Shown: in pieces, positions 7,941-17,396 of the stretch
Numbering within the stretch: the first letter of the stretch is position 1
Layout: each line of letters starts with the position of its first letter
Assembly: GCA_009602725.1 (NCBI GenBank)
Contig: WELB01000006.1
Span: forward strand, 699,122-720,748
Source of the DNA: Spirogloea muscicola
Lineage: Eukaryota > Streptophyta > Zygnematophyceae > Spirogloeales > Spirogloeaceae
Reading direction: 5' to 3'
Length of the DNA stretch: 21,627 bases
The notes under the pieces: model-generated
The model's input: only the letters and a program-made list of their open reading frames with translations
Databases searched by the model: none
Told to the model about the DNA's origin: nothing
Position numbers and translations under genes: made by a program

Positions 7941-10900
7941 TTAGCCAGTGCAGGAGCAACTGTGGCCATCAGAACGCCAACCTTCAGCCTTGATTGCAAT
8001 TCCCAGCTGCGCACGAGGCTGAGGAGGGTCCTGTTCCTCGCACGGGACATCCTTGCTATGATCACTTGGACCTACATCCCTGTCTGTCGAAGGTGAAGGC
8101 CAGTCTTCCACCTTCCGTGAATCAGGGGACTCGGCCTTGACAAACCCTGGTGAGGTATCATCCAAGCCTCGTTCAAACAGGAAGAGGCCTCCATCGAGGG
8201 AGCTCCGGATGCCTTCCTCATCATGCTCATTGTCTGCAGCAGCAGCTGTGTTGTCACCACTGCCGCCGTGCCTCACCTGTAGTGCTACAGCCGCCTTGCC
8301 CTCCATGATGGTGCCTTCCAACATACTCATAGGCGCAGCGACGCCATTGGTCGAAGGAGCGTGCATGTCACTCGTCAGCTTCAGCTGTGAGTGGCCGTTA
8401 ATCATAGGGATGGCCACAGGCGGCGAGCCCACCACCATCGGCTGGGCGCCAAGGCCAGTCTTCATTGCAAAGCCTGCCCCGCTGGAATACGAGGGGCTGC
8501 CGGTGCTGTCACTGCTCAGCGAAGATGGCTGCAACGGCGGCGCCGCAAAGCGCCTTGGGCTCTGCTGTCTCTGATATCGTGACGGCATTGAGTGGGATGA
8601 GTCAAGCGACGAAGGTGGGGTTCCTTCTGCAGAATCTGCTAGACGGAGGGGCAACGACTCGGGTCAGAAAGGTAACCCCAGTTTGGGTGACTGGTCACTC
8701 TAAGACAACCAACATTGCCTGATCAAGGAGAAGTAAGCGAGCTCAACAGAGCGCTGCAAAGTGGACCTCAAGATATTCGGCGCACACCTGAGCTGTGGTG
8801 ATCTTCAGCGAAAACATCGTCCCCACCAAGCAGCCCCATCAGTGAGAGCTGGCCGCTGGCACCGCCAATGCCTGCACGGTCCAGCCAATGCTTTTCGTCC
8901 TGCACGATGGCTGCCGAAGCAGACTTCTCCCCGTTGCCCTGCCCTTCCTGTCCCCTATCCTTCCGGCCCCAAGCGACACCTACGGCCGCGTGCCTGCCAT
9001 GCCGTGCCTGCGACTGAGGGCCCACAAGCGGCGGAGGCCACTGTGAGAGCTTCCCAAGGGTGCCCGAGCTGGGCACGCCGTGGAGCAGCTGCACACTAAG
9101 CGGACCAGACTCGGATCCGGAGCTGCTGCCACTATTTGTCCGCCGCATCTGGAGGTGAGGTGCCGCAGCCTGCCGGTCTTGGATGACGCTGGCAGGACCG
9201 CCATGCAACTCCGACGCCTGGGTGGCGGCGTGCACACGCAAGCCAGGGTCGCCTGGAAGGGCCTCAAGCACAGAGTCCCTGCATATGCAAGTGCCGCACG
9301 TGAGGTCAACCACATCTCATCATCTCCGAGCAGGACCAAATTGTGGCCAAGAAGAGTGACAAGCCCACCTCACGCCTTGGCCTGCCGCGAAGGCGTCCAT
9401 CAGCGGCATGAGGCTGGTGCGTCGAACTTCGATGACCTTCGTAGGAACAGCCTCGACCTTGACCTCGCCTTCCTCTGCCTCCGCTTGGTCCCACTGCGCG
9501 GGCTGGAAAACGTGGAACTCGACCTGCCAAGTACTCGGAGTCACACAGACAGCCTCAGCAGCAAACACAAAATCTGCGGAACAAGCTGTTCCTCAGATCA
9601 AACAGTAGGAAAACAGATACTGGCAAGAAAGGAATAAATGCTGATGTAAAGCAGGTGGTGAAATATCAAGGAAGTGAAAGACATGAAAGCATACAGCGAG
9701 CAGAGAGTGAGAGGTCAAAGCCAAGCCGCACCGACCTGCGGGTTCGCCCACAGTGGAAGGGGCTGGTTCGCCCCCATCTGCACCTCAGCGTTTGACATGA
9801 ACCACCTCTGAAGCTCCTCGGTCTTTAAGGGCACCTGGGAGCTTGTCTGCACAAGGCTGTTCTCATCCATCCGCTCCTCGCGCTCCATCCATGACGGCCC
9901 CCGGCAGACGTCCCAGCGCTCCAGCGGTTCTGCTGCTAGGCGCAGCTCCTGCACTCCGGTCCCATCACTAGAGCCACCTTCGCCACCCAGGTATGGTCGT
10001 AGCAGGTACCTGACAAGGCAAAAGCTAAAAGCTTACATGCTGCCTCATACCTGACAAAAAAAAAGGATGCGACCTTGGCTGCGATCTAAGAACCTCAGTC
10101 GACCCCTGTAGCTTGGTGGGAATGGCTCACCGGACGAGGTAACCAGCGGGCGTGAGCACCCAAAGCTGCTGCCGCAGGACCGACGCCGTATTCTGGTGCA
10201 GCTGATGCTCCTGCGCTGTGCCGCCGCCGTCATGAAAGAGCGAAGCAACTGCACTAGAGAATGTGACCGCCCGACCGGTGGCAGCCGCCGCCGCCCCCCG
10301 CCAGCTCTGGATGCCGCTTCTAATCCTGGTGACAACGGAGAGGGCGATGGGAGGGGGCGGCGGGGGGAGGTGCTGCTGCGCCAAACGCAGGGGCCCCTGG
10401 GGTGCCCACCAAGGCAACGGCTGCACCAAAGGCACGCCGCTGGCAACATTAGCCTCCAGGTGGTCAACCGCGTGCGTGTTTAGTCCCACAGGCCCTCCGA
10501 ATGGCGATATTGCGTAGACATGCGTGGTGCCACGTGCTGAACTAACAGCAATCCAGTGGCCATCGCTGCAGAACGAGATGTCCTGAATAACCTGCACGAA
10601 AGATGCAATGACTTGTACTGTCAACTCTGGCTCTGATTGGCGCCACAGCTTCCTAAGGGCTCGCCATGGCCGACAAAATCGCATTGCTCACAACCTTTAG
10701 TTGAGCAGTCTACAAGCACCAAAGCATTTGTGGCAAGCATTCTGTGCTTCAGCTCAGCTTAATCTTTGTGATGCAAACTGAACATGGGCAGGCACCCTGC
10801 TCACCGCATTCGTGAGCCCACGGTAGAGCTTGTAGAGGTGCACGTGGGTGTTGCTCGGGTCGCCCCCCGTGCCGACCTGCCATGCAGACAGCGCATGCAG

Positions 10901-12996
10901 ACCATAGTAGCTTGGCCGCTTCATCCATCTCACCTCTGTTTGTTCTCTTCAGGAGGCTAGCATACTTATAGGTCCAAGCACCAAGTACCACGCGGTGTAT
11001 GTAGATGTATGTAGGTGTTGATCATGATGGTATAGTGAAAGGTCTTCAACCAAAGAAAGGCAAGAGAGCTTAATACCGAGGAGGAGCCACTGCCGAGACC
11101 AGTGCTGGTAGCTGCGGGGATGAGGCGGAAGACGTTAAGGTTGTGCCCGCAAACGGACGCAGTCACCAGCAGCGTGCCGCTCTGGTCAAAGGCGATCGCC
11201 GAGAGGGGGCTGGAGTGCGCGCGGAAGTGTGCCACCACTGCCCTCGTTATCACATCCCGCACCATGACCTGACAAGTGCCAAATGCAGCATGCATCAGCC
11301 CTCTCACAACTTAGGCCTCTGTCATTCTCTATCCGCAAGTGCCGCGGCTTGCTTCGCTTCAGCAAGGGCGTTCAGCAGCTTGCATGATGGATCAGGCAGG
11401 CTAGTATACAGATGCACTATCTGCTGTGACTCTTTGGTACGTAAGAGGGCTCACAGTGCCAGCAAACTCTGGCTCCCCAAGCAGCAAGGATGCCCATGCA
11501 GGGGCCCTTGCTGAGCCGCCCTTGGGGCTCGGCGTGCTCCCTGCCGCAGTGCTGCTTTTGGGGGCAACATCGGCTGAGAGCTCGGCATAGTAGCGAGAGA
11601 TGGTTTTGTAGCCCATGTTAACAATCCCCGCCGCCAAATGCTTGCCAGACTCCTTGGCGTAGCGCGCCATCAGGGCCGCCCCGCCGGTGCCGGCCGGCGA
11701 AGTGGACGGGCTCGCACCCGGTGATGGAGATAGGTGCTGCGGAGACGCCCGCCCGGTGGGCGCCACCATTGGCTGATTTGCAGCGTAGGCCAGCCAGCGT
11801 GACCCCAGGGCCATGGCCGCACTGGCTGGTGCAGTGATGCCCTGCCCTGGCTGTGCCACTGGGAATGTCAGCACGCTGAAAGTGTTCTGGAGTGTCGCAG
11901 CGTCGAAGCAGTAGATCTGCCAAAATCAGATTCGCAGCAAAGAGTCTTGTCATTCACTGCGCCCTGAGCGAAGAGGGGCAAGAACCACTGACTGCGACAA
12001 CAACAATCAGTCCTGCCACAGCTTGAAGGCACAGGACCTGAGAAGCGAGGGCGACGGCGACGAGGCATCGGCTGCACCGCACTGCCAGTACGTGTGTGCG
12101 GAACCGCAGCACGGTGACATAGGTATGCGTCTTGAGGGAGTAGAAGCGAACGGCCGTGGCCGTGGTATCCATGCCAGAGTAGCCCGTGCTGGCACCGCTG
12201 CCAGCTGGTTGCGTGCCTCCATCCCATACTGTGGCGGCATAGGCCCCCGGCCCGCCCCCATTGCCAGTGTTGTCGGCGCCCACAACCGCGAGGAGGGGCC
12301 GCGCGTCCCTGAGGGGCCCGTCGGCGGGCTCCGGCACGAGAGGCGGCGGCAGCAGGCGCAGGCAGGTGGCGAAGCCGTCGCGGCGAGACACGAGCTCCCG
12401 CACGTTGTCAGCGTTCTCTACGTCCCAGACCTGGAAGCCGCTGCTGTACGTGAGGAGGAGCACCTGGCGCCTCTGGCCGCCGAGCTCCAGGACGTCAAAG
12501 CCCGCCCAATGCACCTGCCAGTGACAAGGTACAGCATTGCCGCAGCTCCAAGTCAAGATGGAGTCCAAGAGCCCCGAGCTCCACGAGTGGGCCCCGCAGT
12601 GCGACCTATACTCCTCATCCTCGACTCTGCGACAGCAGGACCTTCAGGATCCGGCGGCAGTCTGGCAAGCATCCTCGCCGTGGACTCATGCAGCTCCAAG
12701 ACCTCCGGGGCTTGCAACGACACAGCTGCGACCGCAGCCAGCACCACGAGGGGCTGCCACGGCAAGAAGCGCAGGAATGGCTTGAAAGACACCTGCTCCT
12801 TGCGCCTCTCGTCCTCGGCCACGGTGATGCCGCCGGCGACGGCGGCAGCGCCAGCAGAGCGCACGTTGGAGGCGAGCACGCCGGCGTTGCTGGACACGGA
12901 GCGCCAGTAGGTGGAGATCATGCGCAGCGAGGAGGGGAGGAAGCTGCCCCGCCCGAGCCCGTCGCCGGCCCCCGGCAGGGCCGCCTCCTTCCTCAT
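7941..12996 (-). CDS. ATG18f/g/h-type WD40 protein with BCAS3 domain
   Basis: Ten exons join in phase (high to low): 12996-12793, 12514-12038, 11916-11455, 11268-11077, 10876-10805, 10591-10131, 10009-9736, 9523-9369, 9278-8788, 8626-7941, giving 1157 residues and TAA. The ATG at 12996 is chosen because MRKEAALP.. then LRMISTYWRSVSSNAG matches the family N-terminus. Seen: HWAGFDVLEL, YSSGFQVWDVENA, TAVRFYSLKTHTYV, ALGSRWLAYA, AHSSPLSAIAFDQSGTLLVT, HVHLYKLYRGLTNAVIQDIS and IALSVVTRIRSG form the beta-propeller. ERWDVCRGPSWMEREERM near residue 700 is the BCAS3 region. A long Ser/Pro-rich tail follows. Known: the PROPPIN fold binds PI3P/PI(3,5)P2 through FRRG in autophagy. Here L-Y-R-G (about residues 462-465) keeps one Arg, as in the plant f/g/h group, so lipid binding cannot be assumed. 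Introns are 90-278 nt. Confidence 0.93.
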
Positions 12997-13300
12997 GCCG
13001 GCGGCCGCGCCGCTCTCGCTCCTTGCTTGCGCGCCAGCCGTTCCAGCGCCACGGCCGAGCGTCACGGCCCGCCGCGGCCCGGCCTCGGGCCCGGCNCGCC
13101 GAGCCGCAGCGAGCGTCACAGAGCCCGGTCCGCGAGGCTTGCGCCACGGCGGCGGCGGCGGCGGCGGCGGCGCCGGCGACGGCGGCGGGAAAGCCGGCGG
13201 GCTTTGCGGAGGCCGTGGCGCGCACGGCGGCTGCCGTCACAGTCGCCACGGCAGTGGCGGGTCTCTGGTTCGGATTAGGCCAACTAGCGGAGTGAGCGGG
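12997..13300 (-). promoter_or_regulatory. GC-rich 5' region of the ATG18-like gene with GGC tract
   Basis: Upstream of the ATG at 12996 the sequence is very GC-rich and carries eight GGC units at 13148-13171 plus further GGC/GCC clusters. One ambiguous base (N) lies at 13096. It is probably 5' untranslated and promoter sequence. No TATA-like box is evident. Long open frames here in several directions are made of alanine, arginine or glycine runs and are not taken as genes. Confidence 0.5.
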
Positions 13301-13422
13301 CGCCTTCCAAGGTAGAAGCCGGGGTAGGGGGGAACCGAAGGATACGAGCGACCGCCGGTTCGGTGCCGGCCGGACACATCCGAGCGGGCGCCAGATCGGC
13401 CTCTGCCCGCCACCACAGCCCG

Positions 13423-13436
13423 GGTTTAGGGTTTAG
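13423..13436 (+). promoter_or_regulatory. Telobox (two TTTAGGG-type units)
   Basis: GGGTTTAGGGTTTAG lies about 430 bases upstream of the ATG18-like start. Its reverse complement contains AAACCCTAAA, the plant telobox bound by TRB/Myb-type factors in promoters of growth-related genes. Only two units occur, so it is not a telomere. It could also be a small interstitial telomere insertion. Confidence 0.55.
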
Positions 13437-13534
13437 CCTGAACGGCGGAGATGGCGGAAGTGGCATAAGGAGAGAGACGAGGCGCGCCTCGGCGGTGCGC
13501 ATGCATCGACAAGGAACAGCTCGTCCAAATTACG

Positions 13535-14010
13535 GCAATGGCTGTGAGAGTGACCCCAAAGGAATGTAAAAGTGGAAAGACTCTTCCAGTAGAGGGCGAT
13601 GGCTGTGATTGACCAGCCCAGTGGAAAGGATGAAGAACGTACAAGGTCAAGGAGGTCGACAAGGAGTCCGAGTCCAGCCCAGTCCGAGACAATACGCTCT
13701 TCATGCAAAATGGCAAAGGCTCTTGCAAGGTAAGGCGATGGCTGTGAGAGAAGGGCGCGGTGCGGCACGAAATGGAAGGGGGGCCAAGCCGAGCCAGTAC
13801 ACAGTCGTGGTAAGAAGAAAGGAAAAAAGATTGTGTAAGAGGAGCAGCTCGTTGAAAGGGGCGAGGGCTGTAAAAGGCCAGCCCAGAAGAATGGACAAGG
13901 GAAAACTTCTGGGGCTTAAGAAGCGAAGCCCTAGGAGAATTAAGAAGGCGCGCGGAGCGCATGAAATAAAAGGGAGGCCAATTGAAGTCAATACATTGTT
14001 CAGGCAGACT
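13535..14010 (-). repeat. Cluster of composite A/B short repeats
   Basis: Module B (GGCNATGGCTGTGAGAGGCC, often followed by AGCCCA) recurs at about 13535, 13596, 13733 and 13860. Module A in reverse complement follows B at 13751-13805 and 13945-14001 (GCGCGCGGAGCGCATGAAAT, then GGGAGGCCAATTG). On the minus strand the order is therefore A then B. Copies are degenerate and irregularly spaced (about 60, 137 and 127 bases). Stop codons are rare in the array, so chance open frames of 150-200 codons cross it on both strands. Confidence 0.7.
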
Positions 14011-14348
14011 CCAGTGCAGGAAAAGCAAGGCTATGTAAAGCGGAGCCCTATGCTGAGGTGCCTAAGGTAACAGGGTCACATTAGTACCCATGGGTGAGCA
14101 CATGCAAATCCGACAAGCTAACTTGGGGAGCCGGAGCGCCGCCACGGAAGCCGGTGGCCTGACTTAGTGCGCGCCCTGCACGCGGATGAAGAGCCAGAGC
14201 TTGCGAGCGCTGCAAACAACGCGAAAAAAACAACGCGAAAGCAGCATTCAAGGAAGCCCTAGGAAGGGGAAGGGAGGAGGTGAGAAGCTGTTACCGCTGT
14301 GGTAAGACGAGCCACTTGCTCGAGACGCACTTTGGCGAGCCGGGGCCG

Positions 14349-14378
14349 GCAATGCGGGGCCCTCCTGCCCCGCATTGC
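14349..14378. repeat. Perfect 12-bp inverted repeat with 6-nt loop
   Basis: GCAATGCGGGGC and its exact reverse complement flank CCTCCT. The stem has nine G/C pairs out of twelve. No T-run follows and no gene end is nearby, so it is not a clear terminator. It lies in the repeat island just upstream of a module A copy. Confidence 0.9.
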
Positions 14379-14486
14379 GAGCCATGAGCCACCTCAAAGC
14401 TTTGCTCAAGGAGGTTGGACGTGGGCTCTCTCGTCTCCACTCCAGCTCTCCGGGGGCGTCGGAGTGGCTCGACGCTTTGCTTGAAC

Positions 14487-14545
14487 TGTGTATTGGCTTG
14501 AATTGGCCTCCCTTTTCATTTTCATGCGCCCCGCGCGCCTTTCTC
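14487..14545 (+). repeat. Interspersed repeat, module A
   Basis: TGTGTATTGGCTTGAATTGG, then GCCTCCCTTTTCATTTTCAT and GCGCCCCGCGCGCC, matching in reverse complement the copy at 13945-14001 and in the same sense the copies at 15391-15435 and 2571-2630. A pyrimidine-rich CTTTCTCTTCTC stretch follows, as in the other copies. Confidence 0.75.
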
Positions 14546-14689
14546 TTCTCTTTGCCGATTTTTGAAACCCTCCGGCTCTCCGACGACCTCTTCCGGACGG
14601 CTGTCCACCACCATGTCGGCGTCCCTCCACTTTGTTCGGCTGGCATTTGACAGTGTGAATGTGGCCATCGTTCGGAGGATGAGATATCT

Positions 14690-15363
14690 TTGGCAGCCCA
14701 CATGCTTCGATGTTTTGAGGGAAGTGCACGTAATGCCTCCCACAATCTTCTCAGAGACGCTATGCATGGCTTGGTGCTCGAGGCAGGTTATCATGCGGCC
14801 ATGGAGGTGCCGGGCATCATGTCGGTGCTCCAGAAGCGTGGCTGGCCTTACGTCAGGCGTCTGGATGTGGTGGCCACCCCCTGGAGTGGTGGGCCTCGTC
14901 TTCTCCTCGACGTCGTTCTCATCGACGCATTCAACCAGGGGCACCGACGCCGACTGTGCCAGATTGGGCGACACATCATGCAGAGAGGAAGAAGGAGAGG
15001 CAGTACAATGACCACCCCCGGGGCGACCACTTCTTCCCATGCGCCATGGACATCTACGGCGGCTACGGAACAAAGTGGTCTTCCCTCCTCCATCGCCTGG
15101 CACTGCATGTCGATGCCCGCCGACGTAGTCGGGCGGGTAGCTTGGGGCATTCTAGCGTCCCGCAAGCCATTGTTGCATGCTATAGAATGCGACTATCATT
15201 GAGTCTACAGCGCTCCCAGGCACTCGCGATACACTAGCGTGCTGGTCGTGCATTAGCTCTGGCTAATGGCTTCCGTGGTGGTGGGTTGGCGCCTCAGTAT
15301 AGCTTGCCAGGTATGCATGTGCTCACTCGGGGATATGCAGTGTCCCCCTTAGCCAGCTCATGA
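14690..15363 (+). pseudogene. Retroelement C-terminal domain, copy 1 (broken)
   Basis: Seen: ASHNLLRDAMHGLVLEAGY..MEVPG...RLDVVATPWSGGPRLLLDVV runs in one frame. After a frame change near a GGGG run at 14938-14941, HAERKKERQYND..GDHFFPCAMDIYGG, then LLHRLALHV and LSLSLQRSQALAIH, run in another. A TAG at 15235-15237 interrupts, and similarity to copy 2 continues past it (RAGRALALANGF) to TGA at 15361. Known: a domain of this shape (RHN.LR.A.., E.., RR.D...W, LDV.V, later K...H, F.P.A.D..G) sits behind the reverse transcriptase in many retroelement proteins. Inferred: a 5'-truncated, decayed insertion with no reverse transcriptase motifs left. A nuclease-like role for the domain is only a guess. 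Confidence 0.65.
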
Positions 15364-15390
15364 CCCAGTTAAGAGGACATTTGTAAGGCT

Positions 15391-15435
15391 AGAATTGGCC
15401 TCCCTTTCAATTTCATGCGCACCGCGCGCCTTCTC
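15391..15435 (+). repeat. Interspersed repeat, module A, after copy 1
   Basis: AGAATTGGCCTCCCTTTCAA, TTTCATGCGCACCGCGCGCC, then a pyrimidine-rich stretch. It starts 28 bases after the final stop of retroelement copy 1, so it may be part of the element's 3' end. Confidence 0.7.
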
Positions 15436-15769
15436 TCCTGCAAGACAGGTCTCTCTTCCAAAGGGGGCGAGGGGTGCGCAGAAGGTGCAGCGCACAGAGG
15501 TATGACAAGGTCCAGTAGAGACGGAAAATCCTTAGCACGCAGGTGAGGAAGCACTGAGGATGGCCGCTCAGCAGCCGCATGTTAGCAGTATCAGCAGAGC
15601 GGCGGGGCTGGCCTTCATGAGCCCGTGATGGAAGCACAAAATGAACAGAGGGAGAGGGACTGGTCGGACGCCTCCTACTTCGGTTCCCGGGTAAGGAGTC
15701 GACTCTGTCGGATATGATTTGCCTAACATGCGACTGATGTCAATGAAACCTGTGGGGCTCACCGCGGGC

Positions 15770-15856
15770 TCACTGGCTCTGGTGTATTGCATGTCTCTCT
15801 CCACTTCGCTGCATCGATCTCAGGCGTTTGCCTTGCATCTGTTTGCTGGTCTTTAG
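15770..15856 (+). pseudogene. Retroelement C-terminal fragment, copy 3
   Basis: The frame reads SLALVYCMSLSTSLHRSQAF, then ALHLFAGL and TAG. It aligns with the end of copy 2 (AQVYRRRLAVSLQRSMSHAL, then HLRAGL) and with copy 1 (LSLSLQRSQALAIH). Only the last part of the domain is recognisable; upstream sequence no longer aligns by eye. An inverted module B follows 38 bases after the stop. Confidence 0.55.
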
Positions 15857-15893
15857 CTGCCGCCTCATGGAATTCTTCCCTGAATTCATTTGT

Positions 15894-15971
15894 GGGCTGG
15901 CATTTCACAGCCATTGTCCACTTCGGGAGAAAACAGCTCAGTTCACGGCAGTGGCTGTGAGAGGCCAGCCC
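15894..15971. repeat. Inverted pair of module B
   Basis: The left arm GGGCTGGCATTTCACAGCCA (15894-15916, 23 nt in all) and the right arm CAGTGGCTGTGAGAGGCCAG (15949-15971, 23 nt) are reverse complements at about 20 of 23 positions, around a 32-nt loop. Both are members of the module B family facing each other. RNA from either strand could fold into a long hairpin. Confidence 0.8.
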
Positions 15972-16158
15972 AAAAAAGTGTACAAGGTCGAAAGGGCCGC
16001 ATGGCGCAAAAAGCAGGATACTAGTCTCCAGGAGAGCTTACTTCTTTCGGAAGCGCTGCTACTCTCTCCCTGCTGCTTCTCAACTCTTTTTCTTCTCTTC
16101 TCCTCACTTCTGACTTGCGGCTAATGAGTAATGAGTAGGGGTCACTGAGTGGGAATCC

Positions 16159-16716
16159 ATGGTAACCACTCGTCGTGTTGCCTGGGCTGGCCTTCCGGGT
16201 CGACTTGGTGGCGTCCACGCCGGGAGGCGCATCATTGCTGATGTGGTCACCACTGATGTGGTCGACCGCTCCAATCCGGGGATCTCTGCCTCGCGGGCTG
16301 GCTACGCTGCGGCGCAAGCCGCTCGCTGCAAGGCGGCCAAACACGCTGATCGCCCGGCTGGGGACGAGTTCGTACCCCTGGCCGTGGATGTGCACGGGGC
16401 TCTCGGTTCCCAGTGGCTCGACCTGCTGGCCAGGCTTGCGCGACGCGCTGTGTCCGGCAGGCGAGGTGAGCAGGCTGACTTCAACGCTGCTCGCTCGTTT
16501 GCCCAAGTCTATCGCAGGCGACTAGCCGTATCCCTCCAGCGGTCCATGAGCCACGCTTTGCACCTGCGTGCTGGCCTTGCTGTTGCTGCTGCCTCTGGCT
16601 TTTGTCAGGGGGATTGTTTTACGCCAGCTAGTCTGTCGGATGAGGCTGCTCACTTGTCGTTAACAAGTGATTCATCCTTCGTTACTTCAGAGCTAGCGCC
16701 TCTGGCCCCTTCGTAA
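16159..16716 (+). pseudogene. Retroelement C-terminal domain, copy 2 (open fragment)
   Basis: An open frame of 185 codons reads RRIIADVVTTDVVDRSNPG, AARCKAAKHAD, GDEFVPLAVDVHGALGSQWL, LARLARRAV and FAQVYRRRLAVSLQRSMSHA, ending in TAA. It aligns with copy 1 (LLLDVVLIDAF, FFPCAMDIYGGYG, LLHRLA, LSLSLQRS). Length and content match only the C-terminal end of retroelement reverse-transcriptase proteins; the N-terminal two-thirds are absent, as expected for a 5'-truncated insertion. The ATG at 16159 is just the first in frame. It may not be expressed. Chance openness in other frames across the same bases is ignored. Confidence 0.65.
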
Positions 16717-16746
16717 CTTGGCCCTTTCGAATCTTGTCAGTTTTCT

Positions 16747-16861
16747 CGGGCTGGCTTCTCACAACCCTTTCCCCCACTTGGAGAGCCACTTCTTGGATGG
16801 GGCGCGAGATATCAGAAGAAAGGTCTCGCCCATTGAGGATAGGGGCTGGAAAAGCCAGCCC
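16747..16861. repeat. Inverted module B pair after copy 2
   Basis: CGGGCTGGCTTCTCACAACC (from 16747) begins about 30 bases after the stop of retroelement copy 2. AGGGGCTGGAAAAGCCAGCC (16841-16861) faces it in reverse. The right member is itself a small hairpin (GGGCTGG / CCAGCCC). The sequence after the left member (CCCCCACTTGG) matches that after the 15894 copy (TCCACTTCGG). Confidence 0.65.
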
Positions 16862-17193
16862 AAAAAAGAAGGAACAAAGTACGAGAAGGGGGCCAGGGGA
16901 AGCGCTAAGAAAAACAAGCACAATAAGAAACAAAGCAGCTACGTATCACTCAGTAACCCCTGCTAAGCAGCCTCAGGTCAGAGAAGCTAGGCTCCTGGAG
17001 ATATCGCCTGCGTGGGAAAGGCGCATCCAGGAGAGGGCGGTGGTGGGAGGGGAGCCCGCAGCGCTTCCCCCGCGCGCCGCGAACAGCCCGGGCCAGCCCG
17101 AGCAGCATCGTCGCGGCGTCCCCCGCCTTGTTCTAGGCCGCTTTGGCGGCCGCTTCCCCCGCTTCGAGAAGAAAGGAGCCCGGGCTTTCCACG

Positions 17194-17219
17194 ACGGCTG
17201 TGAAGACGCCAGCCCATAG
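17194..17219 (-). repeat. Module B copy at the island's right edge
   Basis: ACGGCTGTGAAGACGCCAGC followed by CCATAG matches the module B core in the orientation of the 13535-13860 cluster. A weak module A-like stretch (CACCCCCGCGCGCCTTTCCC) lies at about 17280-17300, just before the thioredoxin gene. Confidence 0.55.
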
Positions 17220-17396
17220 TGGCGAAGCATGTTGAGAGGAGAGGCCCATCCAGAGCCACATCTACCCCCCCTTTTCAGCACCCCCGCGCGCCTTTCCCTT
17301 TCTCTGCTCGTCAGTAGCTCTCACTCCCTTCTACCCGACGTTCAGGAGTGTGGACAGGCCACGAGACGGCCCCAGCAGCGCGCGCTGCTTAGCGCC

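Noticed and set aside
9080-9637. 185-codon plus-strand frame
   Set aside because: It is antisense to ATG18-like exons that splice in phase on the minus strand.
12023-12910. 295-codon plus-strand open frame
   Set aside because: It lies antisense to the first two coding exons of the ATG18-like gene, whose minus-strand reading matches a known family and splices in phase. It is a shadow of GC-rich coding sequence.
12686-13315. Long Ala-, Arg- or Gly-rich frames on both strands
   Set aside because: They are generated by the GGC/GCC tract and overlap the 5' region and first exon of the ATG18-like gene.
13423-13436. Chromosome-end telomere
   Set aside because: Only two TTTAGGG-type units are present and unique genes lie on both sides.
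13426-14028. 200-codon minus-strand open frame
   Set aside because: It crosses the A/B repeat cluster and its translation repeats the repeat units (similar blocks recur with the copies). Rarity of stops in the repeat explains its length.
13609-14070. 153-codon plus-strand open frame rich in Lys and Arg
   Set aside because: This is the same repeat cluster read on the other strand. There is no domain, and composition follows the purine-rich repeats.
16021-16506. 161-codon minus-strand frame
   Set aside because: It is antisense to retroelement copy 2, whose plus reading aligns with copies 1 and 3.
14690-16716. Complete, active retrotransposon
   Set aside because: No reverse transcriptase or endonuclease motifs are visible between 13300 and 17250; only C-terminal fragments remain.
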